The notes beneath the pieces are model-generated. The model made no database searches, was not told the origin of the DNA, and worked only from the letters and a program-made list of their open reading frames with translations. Below, one piece after another: positions 17,505 to 26,542 of a DNA stretch of 64,000 nt. Source of the stretch: an uncultured Oscillospiraceae bacterium (lineage in GTDB: Bacteria; Bacillota; Clostridia; Oscillospirales; Ruminococcaceae); the NCBI GenBank assembly GCA_934486875.1, contig CAKSPU010000004.1, forward strand, positions 1-64,000, in the 5' to 3' direction. A program made the translations under genes and the position numbers. Each line of letters starts with the position of its first letter. Positions within the stretch are counted from its first letter, which is position 1.

Positions 17505-17533
17505 TTGCAAGCCGCTCACATTTCTGTTATAAT
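17505..17533 (+). promoter_or_regulatory. SigA-type promoter of the PilZ-ParA-ComFB-nth unit
   Basis: TTGCAA (17505-17510), 17-bp spacer, TATAAT (17528-17533). A second TATAAT occurs at 17546-17551 without a good -35. The leader to the start codon is about 90 nt. Confidence 0.75.
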
Positions 17534-17629
17534 TATATTATCTGTTATAATGCTCTGATGATGAAAACATATATACTATAATATTGCGGGGTAATCTTCC
17601 TCCTGCGGAAATGGAGTCGGTCAGGAAAA

Positions 17630-18286
17630 ATGATAAACAAAGATAAGATCCAGAGAGTGGATATTTATGACGAAAGCGGCAAGAGAGTCCTTTCCACAAA
17701 ATCCTTTCTGTTCCCAAGAGACTTTTTCAAGATAAAGGGCTACGAGCTTGTGGCGATAAAGGGAAACAATCTCCCCCAGCTTTCAAAAAACGAACAGATC
17801 ACCGTTATATTTGAATATCTGAACGGCACACGCATCGAATGCCGCACCAAGGCAGACCTCAGCACCGATCTCCAGCTCAATTTCCACGTTGACGACGGTA
17901 TGATACTTGAGGAGCGCAGAGGCTCATACAAGGTCACCACCCCCGATGCAGTGGCAAAGATACTGCACATCGAGCGTGGAGAGGACGAGATCATCGACCC
18001 CGAAGAGCCGTATATCGCGTCCATAATAAACATAAATCTGACAGGCGTGCTAATGAAGTGCGACTTTGAATTTGCCGAGGGCGACATTGTGAGAATGAGT
18101 CTCCTTGATGACCCCATTGAAATAAATTCCGAAGTGCTCCGTCGTCAGCTTGACGATAACGGCGGACTTGTGGGCTACGGCTGTCATTTCCTTGACGTTG
18201 CCCCCTCACAGGAGGAAAAAATAGCACGATTCATCTTCAATTGTCAGCTTGCCGAAAGAGAACGCAGGAAGAACGAGGGACGGTAA
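17630..18286 (+). CDS. PilZ-like domain protein
   Basis: 218-aa cytosolic protein with a YcgR-like two-part plan: an N-terminal barrel (about 1-95) and a C-terminal PilZ-like domain (about 96-215). The c-di-GMP binding motif can be recognised in weakened form: EERRGSYKV for the RxxxR segment, then NLTGV for (D/N)xSxxG, and the terminal GYGCHFLDVAPSQEEKIARFIF that is typical of PilZ. Because the second arginine and the serine differ from consensus, ligand binding is uncertain. It is followed after 3 bp by a ParA ATPase and then a ComFB-like protein. Confidence 0.65.
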   Translation: MINKDKIQRVDIYDESGKRVLSTKSFLFPRDFFKIKGYELVAIKGNNLPQLSKNEQITVIFEYLNGTRIECRTKADLSTDLQLNFHVDDGMILEERRGSYKVTTPDAVAKILHIERGEDEIIDPEEPYIASIININLTGVLMKCDFEFAEGDIVRMSLLDDPIEINSEVLRRQLDDNGGLVGYGCHFLDVAPSQEEKIARFIFNCQLAERERRKNEGR

Positions 18287-18289
18287 GAA

Positions 18290-19057
18290 ATGAGCAAAGT
18301 CATTGCGGTCACAAATCAGAAAGGCGGCGTGGGAAAGACAACGACCTGTGCCGCCTTTGCAGGCATATTCAGAAAAAACGGCAGGTCTGTCCTTGCCATT
18401 GACCTTGACCCTCAGGGAAATCTTTCCTTTTCCCTTGGGGCAGAGGACACAGGCTTTACCGTCCACGATGTTATGAAAGGCAGATGCACTCTTGAAGCTG
18501 CGGTAAAGCACACTGATATATGCGATGTTCTCACATCGAACATTCTCCTGTCGGGAACGGAGCTGGAGCTTGACGGCAAGGACAGGGAATTTGTCTTAAA
18601 GCGTGCCCTGGAGCAGGCTCAGAGCAAATATGACGCAATAATCATCGACACGCCCCCCGCACTTTCCATTCTCACCATAAACGCATACACCGCCGCAGAC
18701 GACCTTATTATCCCTATGACCCCCGAGGTGCTTTCATTGCAGGGGATATCGCAGGTCAAGGACACAATTCTTGCGGTGAAGAAATACTATAACAAAGGGC
18801 TTGACGTAAGGGGCATTCTCCTTACACGGTACAGCTCAAAATATCTTCTCAGCGAAGAAGTCGCTGAAATGGCGGAAATTATCGCAGACCAGCTTGGCAC
18901 AAAAATTTTCGACACAAAAATATCCGCCTGCATAGCCGCCGCCGAAGCCCCCGCACATCAGCAGACCATCGTGGAATATTCCCCGAAATGCCGTGCGGCG
19001 AGAGAATATACAAAGCTTGCCCGTGAGCTTTATCCCGAGCTTGCGGGAGGAGTATGA
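18290..19057 (+). CDS. ParA/Soj-family ATPase
   Basis: 255-aa deviant Walker A ATPase: KGGVGKTT at residues 11-18 with the signature Lys11, IDLDPQGNLS for the A' motif and IIIDTPPAL for Walker B. Proteins of this family move chromosomes, plasmids or polar protein complexes. There is no ParB gene or parS-like site beside it and no replication gene, so it is an orphan ParA. Flanking by PilZ-like and ComFB-like genes points to positioning of a cell-envelope or motility/competence complex rather than DNA partition; that is inference. Confidence 0.9.
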   Translation: MSKVIAVTNQKGGVGKTTTCAAFAGIFRKNGRSVLAIDLDPQGNLSFSLGAEDTGFTVHDVMKGRCTLEAAVKHTDICDVLTSNILLSGTELELDGKDREFVLKRALEQAQSKYDAIIIDTPPALSILTINAYTAADDLIIPMTPEVLSLQGISQVKDTILAVKKYYNKGLDVRGILLTRYSSKYLLSEEVAEMAEIIADQLGTKIFDTKISACIAAAEAPAHQQTIVEYSPKCRAAREYTKLARELYPELAGGV

Positions 19058-19091
19058 ATTGGTCTGACCTGTCTTTGAAAGGAGACTGCCT

Positions 19092-19520
19092 ATGCCGCCA
19101 AAGACTCACAAAACGCCTCAGCTTATGAAGCTTGTAACGGGCGGGTCAAAGGTGTCAAACCCTCTTCTTGACGAGAATTTCAAGGAAGAGATGATACGCT
19201 CACGGAACAACCCCGCCCCCGTGAAGCCCGTCCCATCAGATGACGGCGGAACGGAGATAAACGTGACCTCCGAGCTTATTTCACAGTGGCTCCCTCTTGT
19301 AATGAAGCGGTTCAACGTATGCTCCTGCGAGAAATGCTCCGCAGACGCAATGGTAGATGCATTTGAACAGATCCGCCCCGTTATCGTCAAGGTAAAAAGC
19401 GAAGCCGACCTTGAAAGAGCGCAGAAAATAAAGCTTGACAGGGAACAATCCGTGCTGATGCAGCTGATAAGGATAATTGTGAAGCGGAAAGCTCTCCCGA
19501 GGCACGATATTAAAAGGTGA
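19092..19520 (+). CDS. ComFB-like cysteine-motif protein
   Basis: 142 aa. The C-terminal two thirds resemble Bacillus ComFB: a helix (VTSELISQWLPLVMKRF) leading into CSCEKCSADAMVDAFEQI, the CxCxxCxxD-type motif, then a helical tail. The N-terminal 50 residues are disordered and basic. ComFB-domain proteins have been described as cyclic dinucleotide receptors, and the fourth cysteine of some members is absent here. It follows ParA by 34 bp and overlaps the next gene. The family call is by eye and needs a profile search. Confidence 0.6.
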   Translation: MPPKTHKTPQLMKLVTGGSKVSNPLLDENFKEEMIRSRNNPAPVKPVPSDDGGTEINVTSELISQWLPLVMKRFNVCSCEKCSADAMVDAFEQIRPVIVKVKSEADLERAQKIKLDREQSVLMQLIRIIVKRKALPRHDIKR

Positions 19521-19525
19521 TGCAA

Positions 19526-19762
19526 ATGGACAAAATAAATGAGATGAATGCGGACGGGCTCATAAAAATGCTTGACGCATATATGGAAAGCGGCGGAAGC
19601 TACCTTAAAGCCGCCGATGGAAAAATACTTACGGATATGTCAAGCGGCAAAAGCGGAGGCGAGCGCACCGACACCGCCATACTTACCGACAAAGAAAGCC
19701 TTGTGTGTCCCACCTGCGCCGATATACCCAACATTATGAGCAGCCGCCCCGATAACGAATAA
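19526..19762 (+). CDS. Small acidic protein of unknown function
   Basis: 78 aa from the ATG at 19526, which has AAAGG 8 nt upstream inside the end of the ComFB-like gene. The sequence is hydrophilic, with a predicted N-terminal helix and a Cys pair (CPTC) near residue 65. No family is recognised. Position between the ComFB-like gene and nth, 8 bp before nth, supports real translation. Confidence 0.55.
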   Translation: MDKINEMNADGLIKMLDAYMESGGSYLKAADGKILTDMSSGKSGGERTDTAILTDKESLVCPTCADIPNIMSSRPDNE

Positions 19763-19770
19763 GGAGAATT

Positions 19771-20421
19771 ATGCCCACAAAAAAGCAGATAGCAGAGCAG
19801 GTGGTAAACGGGCTGGAGCTTATTTATCCCGATGCAAGATGCTCTCTTGAATACGCCCACCCCTATGAGCTGATGATAGCGGGCAGGCTTTCCGCCCAGT
19901 GTACCGATGCACGGGTGAACATTGTAACAAAAGACCTCTTCGCAAAATTTCCCACTCTCAAAAGCTTTGCGGACGCAGACCCCGGGGATATCGCAGAAAT
20001 TATCCGTCCCTGCGGTCTGTACAAGACCAAAGCAAAGAGCATTCACGAAATGGCGCATCAGCTTTACTATGACCTTGACGGCAACATCCCCGACAGCATT
20101 GAGGAGCTGACAAAGCTTTCGGGCATCGGCAGAAAGACCGCCAACCTTATTATGGGTGATGTCCACGGAAAGCCCGCAATAGTTGCGGACACCCACTGTA
20201 TCCGTATAACGGGACGTTTCGGGCTCACCGATTCAAAGAATCCGAAAAAGGTGGAGGCTGACCTAAAAAAGCTTATCCCTCCCGAAAAAAGCTCGGACTT
20301 CTGCCACAGGCTGGTGCTTTTCGGCAGAGATACCTGCTCTGCAAGAAAGCCCGACTGCGAGCATTGCAGGCTGAGGGTTTATATGGACGAAAATCTCAAC
20401 AGCTTTAAGTGCAGGGTATGA
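19771..20421 (+). CDS. nth: Endonuclease III with a non-canonical iron-sulfur loop
   Basis: 216-aa bifunctional DNA glycosylase/AP lyase removing oxidised pyrimidines. The helix-hairpin-helix LSGIGRKTANLI carries the catalytic lysine, and VADTHC the catalytic aspartate. The 4Fe-4S loop is normally C-x6-C-x2-C-x5-C; here Cys189, Cys196 and Cys199 fit, but position 205 is Met and the next cysteine is Cys214, three residues from the end. The cluster may use Cys214, have three protein ligands or be labile. The nucleotide sequence reads cleanly through, with no sign of frameshift. Confidence 0.92.
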   Translation: MPTKKQIAEQVVNGLELIYPDARCSLEYAHPYELMIAGRLSAQCTDARVNIVTKDLFAKFPTLKSFADADPGDIAEIIRPCGLYKTKAKSIHEMAHQLYYDLDGNIPDSIEELTKLSGIGRKTANLIMGDVHGKPAIVADTHCIRITGRFGLTDSKNPKKVEADLKKLIPPEKSSDFCHRLVLFGRDTCSARKPDCEHCRLRVYMDENLNSFKCRV

Positions 20422-20430
20422 TAAGCATAC

Positions 20431-20465
20431 AGCTCCTCCGACTTTCGGTCGGAGGAGCTGTAGTT
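20431..20465. terminator. Bidirectional terminator between nth and spo0A
   Basis: A perfect 12-bp stem AGCTCCTCCGAC/GTCGGAGGAGCT with a 5-nt loop lies between the convergent nth and spo0A genes. The plus side is followed by GTAGTTTTATTT. It can serve both transcripts, best in the nth direction. Confidence 0.8.
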
Positions 20466-21248
20466 TTATTTCACAGCTATCTGCGCCTTTTCGCTCTTTT
20501 TGTATTTGAGTCTCAGATTATCGGTGATAAGTGCGATAAACTCGCTGTTTGTGGGCTTGCCCTTGCCAACGCTGACTGTGTAGCCGAAAAGGTTCTGAAT
20601 GGTGTCAAGGTCTCCCCTGTCCCAGGCTGTCTCAATGGCGTGGCGGATAGCCCTCTCCACCCTTGAAGCGGTAGTGTTGAAGCGCTTTGCAACGGTGGGA
20701 TAAAGAAGCTTTGTGACGCTCTCCAGCATCTCCTCGTCCTCAAGGCTCAGAAGTATGGCTTCCCTCAGATAATGATACCCCTTGATGTGGGCGGGAATGC
20801 CTATCTGGTGGATAATTTCGGTGACCACCACCTTCATATCCTCCTTAAGTCTCGGGTCATCGGGAGGCAGCTCCATCTGAACAGCGCTTCTTATCACATT
20901 TGTAAGCATATCGCAGTCAAAGGGCTTTAACATAAAATATGCATTCTCCATTGACATTATCTGTCTTTCCGCAAACATATTCCTGTATGATGATGTCACG
21001 ATGAAAAAGGGCTTATGTACAAAGCTGTCGCAGCGCTTTATGAGCTCGGCTGCGTCTATCCCGGGGATAATGCTGTCAACGATGACCACATCGGGCTCCT
21101 CGCTGCGGATAGCTTCAAGGAGCAGAAGCCCGTCGCTGTCCCTCGTTACGGCAAAAAATCCTCTTCCTCTCAGTGAATTTGCCAGCATACAGCCAAATTC
21201 CTTGCTTTCGTCCCCGATAATTACCTTGATCTTGTCGTTCATTGTCAT
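20466..21248 (-). CDS. spo0A: Sporulation master regulator Spo0A
   Basis: 260 aa. The receiver domain (1 to about 125) has the phospho-acceptor Asp58 in VIVDSIIPG and the conserved KPF lysine; the C-terminal Spo0A DNA-binding domain carries the very conserved [16 protein letters not shown] and [18 protein letters not shown] blocks. Spo0A phosphorylated by a relay or orphan kinase switches on sporulation. Its presence says the lineage is descended from, and may still be, a spore former. The start at 21248 has GGAAGG upstream; an ATG two codons later is an alternative. No spoIVB lies next to it, unlike in Bacillus. Confidence 0.96.
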   Translation of the reverse strand: MTMNDKIKVIIGDESKEFGCMLANSLRGRGFFAVTRDSDGLLLLEAIRSEEPDVVIVDSIIPGIDAAELIKRCDSFVHKPFFIVTSSYRNMFAERQIMSMENAYFMLKPFDCDMLTNVIRSAVQMELPPDDPRLKEDMKVVVTEIIHQIGIPAHIKGYHYLREAILLSLEDEEMLESVTKLLYPTVAKRFNTTASRVERAIRHAIETAWDRGDLDTIQNLFGYTVSVGKGKPTNSEFIALITDNLRLKYKKSEKAQIAVK

Positions 21249-21309
21249 TCTTCCTTCCCAATGTTTGTTTTTATTTTAAATTTGATATCTACGATTAACC
21301 GTTGACATA

Positions 21310-21338
21310 ATATTATCACGTATTTTTTAAATTTGCAA
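21310..21338 (-). promoter_or_regulatory. Candidate promoter of spo0A
   Basis: Minus strand TTGCAA (21338-21333), 17-bp spacer, TAATAT (21315-21310), about 60 nt before the start codon. I see no clear TGTCGAA Spo0A box or SigH promoter, though both would be expected for autoregulation. Confidence 0.55.
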
Positions 21339-21620
21339 TAGTTTTTGCGGTTTTTTGGATAGAGATAATCCCCTATATACCCTGTTATTTACCGTATTTT
21401 AATCTAAAGTCGGATAAGTTTACACCGACCGCCATCGTTCCGCATTTTTAATCAACGATTTTTTAACGTTTGCTTAACATATTTACAGTATTATTTTTTG
21501 ACTTTGCCGTCTGCCGAAACCGTATCCGCCATATTTCGCCATTATTTTACATATAATAATGGTACTGTGGGAAAAATGCAATTTTTTGCAGTCAAAATCC
21601 TGCAATCCTGCAAAATTTCA
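21339..21620. other. AT-rich divergent spacer between spo0A and tepA
   Basis: The rest of the 470-bp gap between the two divergent genes. It is AT-rich, with homopolymer runs and no gene, repeat or hairpin that I can support. Its length suggests room for regulator sites upstream of spo0A. Confidence 0.4.
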
Positions 21621-21649
21621 TTGACATAAGCATTTGTGTGATGTATAAT
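21621..21649 (+). promoter_or_regulatory. SigA-type promoter of tepA
   Basis: Consensus TTGACA (21621-21626), 17-bp spacer, TATAAT (21644-21649), giving a leader of about 65 nt. Confidence 0.88.
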
Positions 21650-21719
21650 GAAATGTAAGAATAACCCCCGCATTAAACTGACATAATAAGTATATTATGA
21701 ATTGCGGGAGGTTTTTTCT

Positions 21720-22460
21720 GTGAGGGATAAAAATTTCAGTCAGAGTGCCGATGAAAATGAAAACTCGGCTTCTTCCGAGCTTATTGACAGGGCGGAGCTT
21801 ATCGAACGGACGGGACAGGCAGTTTCGGAAAATTCAAAGCATCTTATCCACTGTCTCACGGTCATCGGGCAGGTGGAGGGTCACTACGCCGCCCCTGCCG
21901 GCACAAAGACCACAAAATATGAACACATTATGCCTGCACTTGTCGCCATTGAGCAGGACCGTTCCATTGAGGGGCTGCTCATTATCCTGAACACGGTGGG
22001 CGGCGATGTTGAAGCAGGGCTTGCGATAGCAGAGCTCATCTCGGGTATGAAAACGCCTACGGTGTCGGTGGTGCTTGGGGGCGGTCATTCTATCGGCGTG
22101 CCGCTGGCGGTATCGGCAAAGCTTTCCTTTATCGTGCCCAGCGCCACAATGACCATTCACCCCGTGCGAATGAACGGGCTCGTGCTGGGAGTCCCCCAGA
22201 CACTTTCCTATTTCGAAGCGATGCAGAAGCGCATAACGGGCTTTGTCTGCTCAAACAGCCGAATCTCTCCCGAGAGATTTTCCGAGCTGATGATGAACAC
22301 GGGTGAGCTCGTTCTCGATATGGGCACGGTCATTGACGGCGAAACGGCGGTGAAAGAGGGACTTATCGACAGGCTTGGCGGTCTTTCCGACGCTATCGAA
22401 GCGCTGTATGAGCTCATTGAAACGAGTGAGCCGAGATATCCCGACAATGATGAAAAATAA
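21720..22460 (+). CDS. tepA: ClpP-like serine protease TepA (YmfB)
   Basis: 246 aa from a GTG at 21720 with GGGAGG 8 nt upstream; the frame is open to a TTG 18 nt earlier that overlaps this ribosome-binding site. It belongs to the ClpP/SDH fold: [15 protein letters not shown], catalytic Ser in [11 protein letters not shown], His in TIHPVRMNG. In Bacillus, TepA/YmfB lies just before spoIIIE and has been linked to protein translocation and degradation of small acid-soluble spore proteins. Here uppP separates it from ftsK/spoIIIE. Confidence 0.88.
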   Translation: MRDKNFSQSADENENSASSELIDRAELIERTGQAVSENSKHLIHCLTVIGQVEGHYAAPAGTKTTKYEHIMPALVAIEQDRSIEGLLIILNTVGGDVEAGLAIAELISGMKTPTVSVVLGGGHSIGVPLAVSAKLSFIVPSATMTIHPVRMNGLVLGVPQTLSYFEAMQKRITGFVCSNSRISPERFSELMMNTGELVLDMGTVIDGETAVKEGLIDRLGGLSDAIEALYELIETSEPRYPDNDEK

Positions 22461-22471
22461 CTGCATATCAC

Positions 22472-22511
22472 CTGCATTTCTTCGCAGCGCTGCGGAGAAA
22501 TGCAGCTTTTA
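22472..22511 (+). terminator. Terminator between tepA and uppP
   Basis: CTGCATTTCT-CGCAG / CTGCG-AGAAATGCAG forms a stem of about 15 bp with one mismatch, followed by CTTTTAAT. It should reduce read-through from tepA into uppP. Confidence 0.65.
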
Positions 22512-22556
22512 ATACATACAAATACAGAAAAAAATTTTTGAAAGGAAACAACACAT

Positions 22557-23441
22557 ATGACAATTTCTGAAGCTATCATTCAGGGCATAATTCAGGGCGC
22601 AACGGAATTTCTGCCCGTTTCAAGCTCGGGTCATCTTTCCCTTTTCCAGCACTTCACAGGCGTTACTGGTGACGAGGCGGTTTTTACCACCATTGCCCTC
22701 CACATCGGCACACTCGCTGCCGTGTTCATTGCGTTCAGAAAAAAGATATGGGCGCTCATACTTGAATTTTTTGCGATGATAAAGGATATTTTTACGGGCA
22801 AATTTTCGTTCAAGGTGGGCAGCGGAAACAGGCGTATGATACTTATGATAATCGTGTCGATACTGCCGCTGTTTGTTTTCTACATATTCAAGGATTTCTT
22901 CACGGCGGTGTCCTCGGACAGCGACATTATCGCTGAGGGGATCTGCTTCCTTTACACCGCTGTTATCCTGACTATCGGTGACAGGACGGCTAAGAGAAAT
23001 GCCGAAAAGGGCATTGAAAAAACTGCGGGCGAGACCACTGCGGCTGATGCGCTGGTCATCGGATTTTTTCAGGGCGTAGCGCTCCTCCCCGGCGTTTCAA
23101 GATCGGGCTCCACCATTTCCGCAGGTATGATGACGGGGCTCAAAAGGGAGGACGCTGTGGAATACAGCTTTATCCTGGGCATTCCCGTTATACTTGCAGG
23201 CGCACTGTCGGAGCTTCTTGACATAAACGGCGGCGACACGACATTTGAAGCAGGACCCCTGCTTATCGGAATGGCGGTTGCGGCTGTGACGGGATATTTC
23301 GCTATCAGGCTCATAAACTGGCTGATGAAAACTGACAGGTTCCGCATTTTTGCGGTGTACACATTCATTCTCGGAATTGCTGTTATCGGTGCGGGGATTT
23401 ATGAGCACGTTACGGGTGCGCCTATTGTTTTCGCAGGCTGA
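22557..23441 (+). CDS. uppP: Undecaprenyl-diphosphatase UppP (BacA)
   Basis: 294-aa integral membrane enzyme that recycles undecaprenyl pyrophosphate for peptidoglycan synthesis and confers bacitracin tolerance. Both active-site motifs are present: QGATEFLPVSSSGH near residue 15 and PGVSRSGSTI near residue 180, with about eight membrane segments. The ATG has GAAAGGAAAC upstream. Confidence 0.96.
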   Translation: MTISEAIIQGIIQGATEFLPVSSSGHLSLFQHFTGVTGDEAVFTTIALHIGTLAAVFIAFRKKIWALILEFFAMIKDIFTGKFSFKVGSGNRRMILMIIVSILPLFVFYIFKDFFTAVSSDSDIIAEGICFLYTAVILTIGDRTAKRNAEKGIEKTAGETTAADALVIGFFQGVALLPGVSRSGSTISAGMMTGLKREDAVEYSFILGIPVILAGALSELLDINGGDTTFEAGPLLIGMAVAAVTGYFAIRLINWLMKTDRFRIFAVYTFILGIAVIGAGIYEHVTGAPIVFAG

Positions 23442-23648
23442 ACCTGCACTGCTCGTTTTACTGTTTGAAAGCGGCGATGATTTAAATCTTTCAATATAGG
23501 TGACGGGTTTGCATACTCTTCAACAAACCCAAGCTAAACATATAGCGAAGCGATAAGCCTTTCCCTGCAAAAGGCATTTCCATATCAGGCAGCATAGGCT
23601 GATGCTGTTTAAGCAAAACATCGGAAAAATCTTCGTGTAATTTGTCAA
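23442..23648. other. Spacer between uppP and ftsK
   Basis: About 200 bp. An inverted repeat GGGTTTG/CAAACCC at about 23506-23529 is the only structure, without a T-run, so at best a weak terminator of uppP. No gene is supported. Confidence 0.4.
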
Positions 23649-23677
23649 TTGACATTTTGGAACGATTGTGCTATAAT
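23649..23677 (+). promoter_or_regulatory. SigA-type promoter of ftsK/spoIIIE
   Basis: TTGACA (23649-23654), 17-bp spacer, TATAAT (23672-23677). Because it lies inside the longest open frame, it shows that the N-terminal 29 codons of that frame are not translated. Confidence 0.88.
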
Positions 23678-23728
23678 ATAATTTATGCTTATTTTTTAAA
23701 AGACACAAAAAGAAAGGAAGATACAACA

Positions 23729-26527
23729 GTGGCAGCTCCCAAAAAGGCTTCATCATCGGGCAGAAAAACCGCTTCAAAGGGGAAAAGCTCGGGCACTAAA
23801 ATGACCAAGGCGCAGGCTGAGGCAAAGCGTGCAAACGACAGGGTCTTATGGTCAACGGTGATGTTTGCGTCCGCTATACTTCTGCTCACCTTTTTGCTCT
23901 TTGAGGGCGAGTCGGCGTGGCTGGCGATACATAATATTTTTCTCGGACTGTTCGGAGTGGGCGCAGTGCTTGTGCCTGCTATCCTTTTATATTTATCCAT
24001 TCTCATTTCTAACGATGAGGAGCGCACCACAATTTCGGGCAGGCTTGCTCAGGGCATCATTTTAGTGCTGATTTGCTGTGCGGTGATACAGATATTTTTC
24101 TCTGACCCCATTGACCCCGATATCACTCTCGGAAAGCTGTTCACCGACCTTTTCGAGAACGGCAAGGCTATGCACGGCGGCGGTCTTTTCAGCGCTGTTG
24201 TGGCACTCCCCCTCTTAAAGCTGTTCGGCAAGACGGGTGCGGCTATTATCGTTATCATTCTTGCGTTCGTGTTCGTTATGCTCCTTGCCAACAAGACTGT
24301 TGTTGACATTTTCAGGACGATAAAAAATGTTTTTGCGGCGGCGGACGCTGCCCGTCCCGAATATGAAGAAGTGGAGGATTTCGTTCCTCCTCCGGGAGCA
24401 AAAAAGCAGATCAGGGAGGCTAAACAAACAAAGGTTCCCGCTCCCAAGGTGCAAAATTCTCAGAAAAATTATCCCAATGCTGATGTGCCCGAGGAGGCTG
24501 CGGAGGAGAAGCGGAGAGAATTCAACATCGACATTCCCCTGCCCTTCGGTAAGAAAAAGGCGGAGGCTCAGGCGGCACAGACCGCTCCCGAGCAGCCTGC
24601 GGAGCCCGAAAAGCCCAAGAGTGCTGTTGAGCTTGAGGCTGATGCCATTGCAAAGACAGTGGAGCAGAACGAAGCTCAGAGACAGGCGGCAAAGGCTGCT
24701 GCGGCTGCCCCTGCGGAAAATAAGGCTGAAAAATCGGACGACCTTGCTTCTATCATAAAAAAGGCGGTAACAAAGCCTTTGGGACAGTCTGCAAACGGAG
24801 TCGGGGACAATTCTGCGGCAAATGCGGCTGCTCCTGCCGAGACAAAGGGCGGCTCTGTTTTCAAGAGGAACGAAAAGGCAAAGGGCTCTACTCTTGCATC
24901 TAACAAGATAGGTGACGACGAGGATCTTGATATGCCCGAAACAACGGCGCAGGACATTCAGAACGAGATCGCTGAGAATGTTCCCGCTCCTGCGGAATAT
25001 GTGATACCCCCTATGGAGCTTCTGAAAAAATCCGCAAACGAACTGAATGCGGAAGAGGCTGAGGCGGAGATGAAGCAGAATGCGGACACTCTTGTTGAGA
25101 CTCTTAAGAGCTTCGGCGTTATGACGAGGATAGTTGACATTCACAGAGGTCCTACGGTAACAAGATACGAATTACAGCCCAATGCAGGCGTTAAGATATC
25201 CAGGATAACGGGTCTGGCGGACGACATTGCGCTTAATCTTGCGGCGGCGGGTGTCAGGATACAGGCTCCTATCCCCGGCAAGGCGGCGGTGGGCATTGAA
25301 GTTCCCAACAGGGTCAAGGATATCGTTACGCTGAGAGATGTGCTGGACACTGAGGAGTTCAGGAATGCTGAGAGCAAGCTCACATTTGCGGTGGGCAAGA
25401 ACATTGACGGCGAAACTATTCTCGGTGACATCGCAAAGCTCCCCCACGTTATCATTGCGGGTACTACGGGCTCGGGTAAATCCGTATGCACAAACGGAAT
25501 CATTATGAGCATTCTTTACAACGCCACTCCCGACGAGGTAAGGCTTGTGCTTATTGACCCGAAGGTGGTGGAGTTCAAGATATATGACGGCATTCCGCAT
25601 CTGCTGATACCTGTTGTCACAGACCCCCGAAAGGCGGCGGGTGCCCTTGCCTGGGCGGTGCAGGAGATGCTGAAGCGATACAAGCTTTTTGCGGACAACA
25701 ATGTCCGTGACCTTAAGGGCTACAACGAAATGGCAGCGGAGACTGAGGGCGTTGAACCCCTCCCCCGCATTGTCATCGTTATTGATGAGCTTGCCGACCT
25801 GATGATGGCGGCGGCAGGCGAGGTCGAGGACAGCATTTGCCGTCTGGCTCAGATGGCACGTGCGGCAGGTATGCACCTTATCATTGCTACCCAGCGTCCT
25901 ACCGTTGATGTAATCACGGGTCTTATCAAGGCTAACATTCCCTCACGAATTGCCCTTAAGGTGGCTTCGGGTATCGACTCACGCTCTATCATCAATGAGA
26001 TCGGTGCGGAGAAGCTTCTCGGAAACGGAGACCTGCTTTATTTCCCCACGGGTTATGCAAAGCCTGTCCGTGTTCAGAACTGCTTCACTTCCGACAAGGA
26101 GGTAACGGCGGTGGTGAACTTCATCAAGAACGGTGCGGGCGATGTTACATACAGTGATGACATTATGAAGGAGATCGAACAGAACATTCCGCAGCCCAAG
26201 GGCGAAAAGGAGAAGCCTGCGGACAACGGCAAGAGCTATGAGGGCTCCGACGAGGACGTTATTGACAGAGCCATTGAATGTGCGGTGGACGCAGGAGGTG
26301 CGGGTGTTTCCGTTTCCTATTTCCAGAGAAAATTAAAGCTTGGATATGCGAGAGCCGCACGAATTATGGACGAGCTTGAAGAGCTTGGGGTAGTTGGTCC
26401 TTTCGAGGGTGCAAAGCCGAGACAGGTGCTTATGACCAGAGAGATGTTTTTGCAGAGGAAGCTTTCGGGGAACGGCAATACCGCTCCCGAAGAAAATGCT
26501 TCAGAGGACGTTCCTTTTGATGAATGA
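23729..26527 (+). CDS. ftsK: FtsK/SpoIIIE-family DNA translocase
   Basis: 932 aa from a GTG at 23729, preceded by GAAAGGAAG. Four or five membrane segments lie in residues about 40-210; a long Ala/Glu/Lys/Pro linker (about 220-400) leads to the hexameric motor with Walker A GTTGSGKSV, IVIDELADLMM for Walker B, and a C-terminal winged-helix gamma domain (SVSYFQRKLKLGYARAARIMDELE) that reads DNA polarity sequences. It pumps chromosomes through the division or sporulation septum. Nearness to tepA and a genome with spo0A favour a SpoIIIE role, but FtsK and SpoIIIE cannot be told apart by sequence alone. Confidence 0.95.
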   Translation: MAAPKKASSSGRKTASKGKSSGTKMTKAQAEAKRANDRVLWSTVMFASAILLLTFLLFEGESAWLAIHNIFLGLFGVGAVLVPAILLYLSILISNDEERTTISGRLAQGIILVLICCAVIQIFFSDPIDPDITLGKLFTDLFENGKAMHGGGLFSAVVALPLLKLFGKTGAAIIVIILAFVFVMLLANKTVVDIFRTIKNVFAAADAARPEYEEVEDFVPPPGAKKQIREAKQTKVPAPKVQNSQKNYPNADVPEEAAEEKRREFNIDIPLPFGKKKAEAQAAQTAPEQPAEPEKPKSAVELEADAIAKTVEQNEAQRQAAKAAAAAPAENKAEKSDDLASIIKKAVTKPLGQSANGVGDNSAANAAAPAETKGGSVFKRNEKAKGSTLASNKIGDDEDLDMPETTAQDIQNEIAENVPAPAEYVIPPMELLKKSANELNAEEAEAEMKQNADTLVETLKSFGVMTRIVDIHRGPTVTRYELQPNAGVKISRITGLADDIALNLAAAGVRIQAPIPGKAAVGIEVPNRVKDIVTLRDVLDTEEFRNAESKLTFAVGKNIDGETILGDIAKLPHVIIAGTTGSGKSVCTNGIIMSILYNATPDEVRLVLIDPKVVEFKIYDGIPHLLIPVVTDPRKAAGALAWAVQEMLKRYKLFADNNVRDLKGYNEMAAETEGVEPLPRIVIVIDELADLMMAAAGEVEDSICRLAQMARAAGMHLIIATQRPTVDVITGLIKANIPSRIALKVASGIDSRSIINEIGAEKLLGNGDLLYFPTGYAKPVRVQNCFTSDKEVTAVVNFIKNGAGDVTYSDDIMKEIEQNIPQPKGEKEKPADNGKSYEGSDEDVIDRAIECAVDAGGAGVSVSYFQRKLKLGYARAARIMDELEELGVVGPFEGAKPRQVLMTREMFLQRKLSGNGNTAPEENASEDVPFDE

Positions 26528-26542
26528 CGGGGGTGAGCTGCT

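Noticed and set aside
18290..19057. Chromosome origin or plasmid partition locus
   Set aside because: Only ParA is present; there is no ParB, parS-like palindrome, dnaA, gidB or replication gene nearby.
23642..23728. N-terminal 29 codons of the longest ftsK frame
   Set aside because: They contain the consensus promoter (23649-23677); the GTG at 23729 has a good ribosome-binding site.
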